From Hypholoma sublateritium FD-334 SS-4 (lineage: Eukaryota > Basidiomycota > Agaricomycetes > Agaricales > Strophariaceae): a stretch of 27,932 nucleotides of DNA. Below the pieces are notes generated by a model, which had not been told where the DNA came from, ran no database searches, and worked only from the letters and a program-made list of their open reading frames with translations. The stretch covers positions 1 through 27,932 of the forward strand of contig KN817630.1 of assembly GCA_000827495.1 (NCBI GenBank), read 5' to 3'. A program made the translations under genes and the position numbers. Within the stretch, counting starts at the first letter, position 1, and each line of letters opens with the position of its first letter. Shown piece after piece: positions 20,588 to 27,932 of this stretch.

Positions 20588-21635
20588 CCTCAGTAAAAAC
20601 GAGAAGTCAGATTGATTGCAGATTGATGTCAAGTATTGGTCAGGTCGATGTCACGTAATAGTCGCCAAAACGCATTTGTGTCAGAGACCTATCAACTTAG
20701 TATCAGGTCCCCACAAAAACTCCGTATCCAATAAATTCCTCTAATATTCACCTGATATTTCTGTCAGACTCGATGTCAAGTAGATATCATATAGAAATCA
20801 AATGAAAGTCAAATAAAATTCATGGTGAGTACGATTGTTTATACACATAATGCACGTGTCTACTTTGCTTCTCAGCTGACTGCTCGCATCAAATTTCAAA
20901 GTTCGAACTTGAACTTAAACCGCTTTCTGGAGAGCTGGGGAACACAAGGAGAACAGAGGGATCTGCAAGGTGCGCCACAATAATTGCACCACCACTCCAC
21001 CCCCCACTGACAACCCCTCTTTCCTCTCTAGTATCACCCATAGGGCCTTGACACGTGGAGCACGACCATGACGCGCGTCCGACGCTTTGCAGAACGACCG
21101 TCGACCTAACGATCGGGGCTCGGTCACAGTGTCGTTGAAGCTTGACGGCCAGAGTTGGATCCCCCCAGTCAGCACATCAGGAGCGTCTGCGTCGACTCAA
21201 TCCCATGGAAACATAGAAGCGACGACCTTCCGGTGGACTATGCGGAGGAATATGGATATGGCCATAGCACGAGCAGGAGCATCTTTCGTCCGAGTCCATC
21301 TTTCTGAGCCCATTGAGACCTATCCGGCCCTATAAATCATTCTTGTCCTTTCCTCGTATGATGTAGCTTATCCTACTGTACTAGCAATACATTATTATGA
21401 ATATAATTTGTTTGTTATGAACCAATTAGAGGAGTTTGGCTTTGACCTAACATCCAAGCCCTTTCGGAGCAATTCATAGCAAACCTTAATTATCAGGCAC
21501 GACTATTCCGACATTTGAGTCAGGTAAATGTCGAGCTGTAGTATCTAAAACGCATAATATGTCAGATTTGACATTTACTCGACTTTTCCACGACGTCCAC
21601 TGGACATTTATCCGATTTTGCATTTTTTACTGAGC
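20588..21635. mobile_element. 1.05-kb TIR element with subterminal repeats
   Basis: The ends are inverted copies of CTCAGTAAAAA (20589-20599 and 21624-21634). GTCAC flanks the element on both sides (20583-20587 and 21636-21640), consistent with a 5-bp target duplication. Near the left end GATGTCA recurs (about 20627, 20645 and 20773). Near the right end AAATGTC or its complement recurs (about 21513, 21525, 21571 and 21604). Such subterminal motif sets are typical transposase-binding regions. The inside has no transposase frame; an 82-codon open frame at 21087-21335 is unmatched. The element lies between R copy 2 and the MLKL-NTD-like gene and overlaps the end of that gene. Confidence 0.7.
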
Positions 21636-22801
21636 GTCACGCTCTTCATATAGTACATGATCAATCAAAAAAAAAAGCGTCATCACGGCAGGGCTTATCT
21701 TTAGCGCAGGCCCAAAATTAGCACGAGATGGAATCTTGGCAATTTCTATGTGCTTTGCAGCCTCCAAAGCCAGTTCCATGTGAGCACTGACCTGCGTAAG
21801 AATGAGGAAATGATATAATGTTCGTAGTAAAGAAGAAAAATACCAGAAATACATCGCGAGATTGATCCAACATCTGGTTACATTTGTAAATTTGCTCTCG
21901 AATGTCATCCGCCTTGAAAAGTCGACGGGAGTGTTTGTAAGATGATATGATCTTGACTGTGCGTAGAATGCGATGTAGATCCCTAGTTAATACGACGTCA
22001 ATTAACCATGAAAAAAAAGGTAATTGAAGGAATACGCACCGTCTGAAATCGTTGATATGCTGGGCAGCGCTAGCATCATTCCGATGCATCAATATGAGGA
22101 ATTTACAGATCCTGAGCGCCAGGTCCCTACAGTCACTCTTGTTCGACTGTACGGTCTGACACGGTCAAAAGAAACAATATGAAATTCCGTACGATGATAT
22201 CATTCCTATTGAAAACACTCACATCCAAAGTATTGACAATCTCGAGACCCAGGCCCGCGGCGCCCTTCAGCCACGGCACGCCCGCCACCCCATCGCCCAA
22301 TTCAGCTAGAACGCGGAGCGCCGATCTCGCTTGGCTGAGATCGACATCGTTGTCCGGCGCGCATTCAATTGCGGCAGCGAGAGGAGACACCGCATGAAGC
22401 GGCGCCGTGGCAACCAGGCCGGATACCAAGACCGCGGAGCCGATATGGCGGTCTAAGGGGTGTACAGGGAGAATTGAAGATTGCGTATGTGGCTTGCCGG
22501 TGAGGGAGCGCTTGCGCACAACGGCGGCGATAGCTTTCGTGCGCCAGCGGAGCATGACACGGCGGCAGGTGGATATCTTCGGCTGTGTGTTCGGGGGATT
22601 TACGGTGTCAGAAGGGGTGCTTTCAGGTCCTGCGGGAGGTGGTGACGTGGAATGGATGGGCGCAACGGCGCATGTGGTATCTGCTGTTACCTGGGCGGCA
22701 TCGCGGAGTGAGTCAGGTGCAGCCTCGCTTTCAGGAGTTGTTCGAGTTTTGCCATTGATGCGAATGGCGGCGGCGATGAGCTTCATAGGCCAGCGGGGCA
22801 T
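21627..22801 (-). CDS. MLKL-NTD-like helical-bundle protein (copy B), 329 aa, 3' end altered by a transposon
   Basis: Exons are 22801-22223, 22146-22040, 21982-21844 and 21791-21627, with GT-AG introns of 76, 57 and 52 bp; all phases agree, giving 329 aa. Residues 1-160 look disordered and contain two related modules (MPRWPMKLIAAAIR at 1, MLRWRTKAIAAVVR at 83). From about residue 165 comes ARSALRVLAELGDGVAGVPW, LKGAAGLGLEIVN, SNKSDCRDLALRICKF, LHRILRTVKIISSYKHSRRL, DDIREQIYKCNQMLDQSRD and VSAHMELALEAAKHIE. This helical pattern is, in my memory, the fungal domain related to the MLKL N-terminal bundle, often placed ahead of kinase, NACHT or repeat domains in immune-like proteins. No such domain follows here. 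The last codons (ERDAQ and TAA) lie in or next to the inverted repeat of the neighbouring element. It may be a truncated but expressible protein, or a pseudogene. Confidence 0.7.
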
Positions 22802-22915
22802 AGTGCAGGTATGTTATGTGCGACGTTGTGGAGAGAGGGAGGACTGGGTAGGCAACGATAGACTGCTGCAGTGAGCCAATCCGAGGAATGGCGTACTTGG
22901 TTTCCATTAGTTGTC

Positions 22916-23190
22916 AGGCAGTGTATGCACACCAGGTCACAGCAATTTTAAAATAAGTACACTGCAGCTACGCACTGCAGGTGCTTCTCGCGACCTTCAG
23001 ATGGAGCAAGAACCGAATATTAACCGGTTATCAGAAAGTCTCCGCTAGACGGTTAGGCAGTGCACGCACACCATGTCACACCAATTTTAATGTAAGTGTA
23101 CCGCCGGAGGCGCGCACAGCAGCTGCTCCTCGTGCTCTACAAATGGGGCAAGATCCGCATAACAGTTACTGTACAATATTCACTCCGCAG
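22916..23190. repeat. 139-bp imperfect direct repeat, two units
   Basis: AGGCAGTG starts at 22916 and at 23055. Both units continue with a GCACACCA(G/T)GTCACA block, a CAATTTTAA block and a G(G/A)(G/A)GCAAGA(A/T)CCG block 88 bp further on. The period is 139 bp. It lies upstream of the MLKL-NTD-like gene, on the far side of its start. Confidence 0.7.
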
Positions 23191-23790
23191 TCACGCAATG
23201 CGGGAATGAACATATGTATTACTGGGCCCTCGGCGCGCGTCAGCATGGGCGCTTAGTAATACGTGGACAGCACAGGTAAGTGACGGACCCCCTGCATCAG
23301 ATTCAGAATGCGTATAGGCAAGAAGTAAATAACACTCACTGTACGGTCTACGCTACACGTACACCGGGCGCGCAAATGCGCAGTGAAAAGGGTAGGCGAA
23401 AACGCAGGCTGAGAGAGTGGGAGGTGGTGGCAGGGACAGCTGATCACAGAGCAAGTCCATCGATCGCGGCGGGAGTGAATGGGAAGGGTGTTGAAGTGAA
23501 AGAGGAGCGCAGAGGTACATGACACACCGAGGGAGGAGGGGATGCGGCTGGCCAAGTTGAAGAAGATATGTGGAGACCAGCGGCTTATAGACGACCTGCA
23601 CGACATGAAAACATCAGTAAGGCAGAATCGACATCATGGAGATACGGGAAAGCGCAGCAATGGCTGTTTGTAACGTGCGAGATGGAGCAATGACATCGCC
23701 TGCCTGAGCTGTGGAGGGCGGGAGCGCGGACACGCTCCTACGCGTCTGCCATCTCTTGGTGACCGGGTGCAGCGCGCGGATCAGTGGACA
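23191..23790. other. Unassigned region
   Basis: The plus strand is purine-rich from about 23390 to 23580. Short open frames on the minus strand (for example 23802-23614) have no motif. No element ends or RNA genes are visible. Confidence 0.4.
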
Positions 23791-23792
23791 CT

Positions 23793-24092
23793 GCGCGCAC
23801 AAGCACCCGGAAAGTGCACAATATGGCGTTCAAAGTGCACAAAAAATAAAGCGCGCACAACTTTAATGTCCGCGATATACTTCTCATGTATTTATCCATA
23901 TCCGCACTACTTTAGAAAGAANTTTTTCATNTCAAAAGTTTTGCGCAGAATGTGAACAGCNCGCAACTCCGCGNCTCGGCGCGCAATGTATTTTTAGCGC
24001 GCAATACAAACAGCGCGCAACTTTGCTTGGGCGCGCAATTCAGAGGGCCGCGCAACTCTTGAAGGCGNGCAATGTNAATTCAAGCATGCAAT
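23793..24092. repeat. Regular array of GCGCGCAAY-type motifs
   Basis: Eight copies of a 9-mer close to GCGCGCAA(C/T) start at 23959, 23979, 23997, 24013, 24031, 24048, 24065 and 24084, spaced 16-20 bp. A related set with an extra CA (GCGCGCACAA or GTGCACAA) lies at about 23793, 23814, 23835 and 23851. An AT-rich gap of about 90 bp separates the two sets. Several Ns (23922, 23932, 23961, 23974, 24068, 24076) fall in or beside it. The spacers are not conserved, so the motif, not a whole unit, is what repeats. Confidence 0.8.
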
Positions 24093-24906
24093 TTCATTGT
24101 CTGATTCCAATTTAAATAAACGGACTCATAATTCTGTGGAAGACCCCTTCGGATACTGTTCAGGACTTCAACAAAGTGTGCGGACTGGGACCTCCACATC
24201 CAGAGGCACTGCAAGGATCATTTATTCGTATTTCATTCCACTATTAATCTTCAATATTCATACAACATTTAAGGCCACTGAGTTGGTACTACCAAGGTAC
24301 TACTAAGTAGGATCGAAGTAGGATGAATCGTCATCGTCATCACGTGATCTTGAGACGCGTCTCAGCGTCATGTACCGTAACACATAGACTCGCATAGCCA
24401 GTCCAAGCTCGCTGGCTCTATGACAAATACAGCAGACGTGATGGCAGAACATGTGACGTGGCGAGCGAGCACAGCGAGCGGACTGGGCGGTCTCGTCGCT
24501 GTTTACACGAGTCAACTAATTCCCCGTTGTCCAGGCATGGTCACTTCGTCGAAAAAACGCTAAAAACACGAAAAAAACACTGAATATTGGGTATACATTA
24601 TCTACTCGGATTTGCTCGCCGACCAAAAAAGAGTATACATGTTAAATAGTCAAAATTTTCACATGGACTTCGTCGTCGTCGTGAGATCAGGTCTGTGCAC
24701 CACAGAAGCCAAAAATAACTTAGAATTCTCACATCACCGCAGTCTTGCCTCGCTTCCTTCACTCGATGTTCATTCCCCTTTCCATGATCTTTCATGCCAT
24801 TCCCCTTCCAATCATACCTATAGTTGCTCTCAGACTCTGCTTGGAATTGCAGATCACCTTTTTCATGCCCACACTGAACACCAAGTACGTAGCACATAAT
24901 TGTCCT
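24093..24906. other. Spacer between motif array and DUF6589 gene, with palindromes
   Basis: Two perfect palindromes lie close together: ATCACGTGAT (24339-24348) and TGAGACGCGTCTCA (24351-24364). A short frame near 24165-24230 reads VQDFNKVCGLGPPHPEALQG, which looks protein-like and may be an exon or gene fragment of unknown origin. The right part is AT-richer and is the 3' flank of the DUF6589 gene. No complete gene is supported. Confidence 0.4.
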
Positions 24907-27900
24907 TTACATATCCTCGCTAACATCTGAATCATACTCCTCTTCCGACGCGCTGTCAAGCTCGAACACGTCCATATCCAAAGCCACATCATCCGCTTNG
25001 GTCCGCGTGAGAGTTGGGCTTTCTAGCCCATCTATGTCTTCATCATACTCNCCTTCGTCCTCNTCCGATTGGCCACCTTCAAGCTCATCAACTTCATCTG
25101 CAACATCCTCCACTGCGTGTGTTGCGTTTTCGGAAATAGGTGCAGTCACTGCAGCAGCACTGGGCTGACAGGTTGAGACTGTGTTCGGCTGGTTGATGGT
25201 GGGAGTTGGGCTCTCGGAAACAGGTACGAGCTTTCGTCGTTCACGAAGTCGATTGTATTGTTCATTGAACTCTGCGATTGGGTTACCTGTAGTGCCGTGT
25301 GCTAGTGCTGACATTCCCGAGGAGAGAATATCAGGTACCGGGCCATCCTTCGAGTTGAGCACCCGTCCAGGCTTCAAAACATACACGTCATGTTCCTTGA
25401 GCACGGTCATCAAACGGTCAATGTCCTTGCTCAGATCAGGAGCCGAGTGGCGGGCGCCCTGTTTTGTTCCCAGTTCGCTGTTCAGCTTTGCAGCAAGCCG
25501 TCGCAAGATGTCAATACATGGCGAAACAAGTGCNAGCCAGTCCCAAGAGTGAGCGTCNCCATCCGCTTTGTATATTTTCTAGCTCTCGATTTGATTAGTA
25601 TGTCTGGAAGTGCGCAAACATGTAAGTCATGTACCTTTATCCAGTAATTCAAATGCTCCTGAACAAGGTCGATCTCCACAAAAGCATTGGCCTTCCCAGT
25701 TGGATTAAGCACCCAGTTCTGGGTGATTATTGCCCTTCGGATTACAGGTATGTTTCGTGCATGGTTGTAAATTATTCAATGAAAGCACTCACCGAAGCTC
25801 CTTTGACCAGATATTGACGAGATTATGGAACAGGTGAAGCATTTCATGGGCATATTTTGAACGGCCGCTACCTCGGAATGTTGCTGACCAAATCTTTAGA
25901 ACGAGGATGATCATTCCCGAATCACCGCCCTTCACTGCATCGGCAAACAGACGTGTGAAGAGTGCATCACGTATGAAGAGCTTGCCATTCTCGAGAACCT
26001 GGTCGCCACGCGCATCCACAGGGAGCTCCTCAACAATGATCGGCGTCGCTGGTGCAGTCATGAGGGCTGGTCCGGTGGGAGCCTGGCCAGGTAGAGTGGT
26101 TGGTGGGGGCACAGATGCCACCAGAATTTGTTTCAGGGTACGTGCGTTGCGCTGGTCAAGTTCTTGCTGGACTTTGATCTTGTCTAACCTTTTCAGCTCT
26201 GCAACCTGCCGTGGCTGGCGTAGCTCTTCGACGTGGTCAGCATCAGCNTATACTTCAAAGATATCTTTACTGTGCTTTTGGAGGTCAGCCAGCGATCTAA
26301 ATTTATCTGTGTAGTCTTCGAGTGTTTCTGTTTTCGATACTAGAAGTAAGCAATGAAGTATTCGTGCATACAGAGAAACCAAGATAAGGTCGCGGCTGAC
26401 ACGAAAACTGGGAAGGGATGTCAGGACTATAGGAATCCGGTCGAGGCATGTGTTGTGGAAAGCCAAACTACCAGGACTCTGAACAGACGAGACGCCAAAA
26501 TGTGTTGTGAGGAGGCCGTGACAGTCTGCTATCTTGGCATGAAAAAGGCCCGGCATAAGGACGATGTGTTTCCAGGAGTCGGCACTAGTTTCGTGGCCAA
26601 TCCGTATGTTGAGAATTGATCTCTGTCGAGCAATGGTTAACTGATCTCCAGCGACTATCTGTATATGTTTGGGGTCCTNGTCTTCCTTGTGAACAACACG
26701 AAGCTCCGCATTGATGGCCTCAATGATTTCCACGTTGCCGGTAATAGTGCTTTCGTCAATTTCTAGGGAAGGTAATGGGTGAATGGGTGTTTGGTGAACG
26801 TCAATAGTATCGGAGCTCTGTGGTCGCAGTTTCTGGATCTCATCCTCCCACTTTTTAAACCCTTCGCCGCCGTAGTTGACAATTATTGATAGAATTGTAT
26901 GTACGAGTGCGTTTTTCAGTAATATTGACTCGCTGGTGGTGAGCTGAAGGTGTTCTAAGCGTAGGGGGNTAGCTTTCATAATGTTTTCTTCGTGAGTTTT
27001 TGTTTCAAGGTCTTCTAACTTGGCGTTATGCAATGGCATAATTGTTGCACAGGTTCCGTTTTCCTGCNCGTCTATCAAGACCAATTCAAGACTTAGCTTG
27101 GATAATTTTTCGCAAAGCCTATCAGACAAACCTTTCCGTCCCAACATCTGCTCAGCAACTCGTATCATCATGTTAACGTTATCATATACAATGACATATA
27201 ACCCAGTTGCAGCCACTGCCCGTGAGGTTGTACGGCATGCTAGTGACAACGATGAGAGGATACCAGGTGTCCTTGTACGTTGAGGCTTTTTCCCCTATAA
27301 ATGAGACGTCAATAGAATTTTTGTAGATTGCTAAAAAGGTACATGCAGCAGCAGTAGGGCGCAATTTGGCCGTAATAGGTTTACGTTGGTCGATGATGCC
27401 GCTGTATCCAATGGATGATCCCAGGCTGGAAAGAACTGAAATATGCTGGCGCTGTGCACCTGTTGCAATGAGATATGTTCCATGAACGGCTTGTGAATAA
27501 TTATTATTCTGACTTCTGGACCTTAGAAGTGTCAGAACGGCAGACCCTTCCTTCTGCATCAGCGAGCCTTGATTAGCACCAAATATGGGTTGTCCAAAAC
27601 CACATCAAAGTCATACCATCATCTTCGTCTCTAACCACTTGTCTGTGAGTTGATTCTTCTGCCTGTTTGTTACTGAAAAAGCACCAAGGATACTAAAGAA
27701 CATTGGTGCCAGGGTTTTCAGGCGTTCCGTGAGAGATAGCAAGCTGTAATCCAAAAAGAAGTGCTCATCGATAACTTTGTTTGCCTTCGACAAGACCCCC
27801 TCTTTCCCAATCGCATTGGCCTCGTCTGCCACCGCCTTTCCTGCTTGTTCAACTGCCCACTCCTTCATCAACCTTCGGGCAGAGATGCTAGATGTCGATG

Positions 27901-27932
27901 CCGTCCAGTAGCCAAGAATCTGCCGAACCAGC
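24907..27932 (-). CDS. DUF6589 protein, multi-exon, 5' end outside the window
   Basis: Exons (minus strand): 27932-27617 (starts beyond the window), 27553 to about 27350, 27294-27132, 27071-25793, 25734-25635 and 25578-24907, with 56-63-bp GT-AG introns where resolved. The 60-bp intron 27131-27072 has no stop and could pass as coding; removing it gives the family string GRKD-X-QENGTCAT. Other landmarks are YVIVYDNVNMMIRVAEQ, AGDQLTIARQRS, MPGLFHAKIADCHGLL, SLAFHNTCLDRIPIVLTSLP, GSGRSKYAHEMLHL, NWVLNPTGKANAFVEIDLVQ, EHLNYWIK, SWDWLALVSPCIDILRRLA, and an acidic tail. These match the DUF6589 family of mushroom genomes as I remember it. Function is not established; conserved Asp (27183-27181), Asp (26646-26644) and Glu (25845-25843) recall RNase-H-fold transposases (inference). 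The join between exons 2 and 3 is unresolved: no GT-AG pair I found keeps the frame. Eight Ns lie within it. Confidence 0.85.

Noticed and set aside
22179..22874. Plus-strand open frames opposite the MLKL-NTD-like exon
   Set aside because: They are antisense to a multi-exon gene with consistent splicing and family motifs on the minus strand. The plus-strand frames lack motifs.
27182..27559. Reading 27559-27182 as one continuous coding stretch
   Set aside because: After the residues near 27350 it loses family resemblance, while the next phase gives the conserved GILSSLSLACRTT and YVIVYDN segments, so an intron or frameshift lies inside.
1..27932. tRNA, 5S rRNA or CRISPR array
   Set aside because: I searched by eye for a tRNA B-box (GGTTCGANTCC) and for short identical repeats with equal spacers. 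None was found; the 23793-24092 array has a very short motif and variable spacers and is not CRISPR-like.

Overview
This window looks like accessory, repeat-rich DNA from a basidiomycete fungus of the class Agaricomycetes (a polypore-like lineage is plausible, but the species cannot be named). The evidence is short GT-AG introns of about 45-76 bp with CTAAT/CTGAC-like branch sites, TATA boxes close to starts, and protein families I know from mushroom genomes: a DUF6589 protein, a fungal helical-bundle domain resembling the MLKL N-terminus, and a 'WYGDG...NADGTGE' protein family. There are no bacterial-style operons and no tRNA, rRNA or CRISPR signals. Scattered single Ns show a draft assembly.

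Left part (1-5.9 kb): a decayed, intron-containing fragment of the importin-beta (KAP95) gene (about 900-1655); a seven-exon gene of an unrecognised family (1792-3165) whose exons join in frame; about four units of a 299-bp tandem repeat (3405-4570); a two-exon minus-strand gene (4782-5439); and a weak hypothetical ORF (5581-5895).

Middle-left (6.3-9.0 kb): a broken minus-strand copy of the MLKL-NTD-like gene. It is split inside its second exon by a 1.17-kb element with perfect 27-bp terminal inverted repeats and by a second insertion of about 0.65 kb. A better-preserved paralogue (329 aa, four exons, in frame) lies at 21627-22801. Its stop codon lies inside the terminal inverted repeat of a neighbouring 1.05-kb element (20588-21635).

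Middle (9.4-20.6 kb): GC-rich DNA built from diverged dispersed repeats, family S (9400-9950 and 17222-17700) and family R (15007-16050 and 19190-20587), plus strongly pyrimidine- or purine-skewed stretches. Embedded in it is a clean head-to-tail tandem duplication (10676-13434). Each unit carries one intronless gene for a 270-277-aa protein with a C-terminal CxxC...HxxxxC zinc-binding motif, a TATA box and a palindromic GCCAC/GTGGC promoter cluster.

Right part (22.9-27.9 kb): a 139-bp direct repeat, a regular array of GCGCGCAAY-type motifs spaced 16-20 bp (23793-24092), a spacer, and a large multi-exon DUF6589 gene on the minus strand that runs off the right edge. The DUF6589 protein has conserved acidic residues reminiscent of RNase-H-fold transposases. 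Together with the motif array this is the best candidate here for an undescribed mobile system, but that link is inference.

Long open frames in the GC-rich middle are mostly artefacts of composition and are not annotated as genes.
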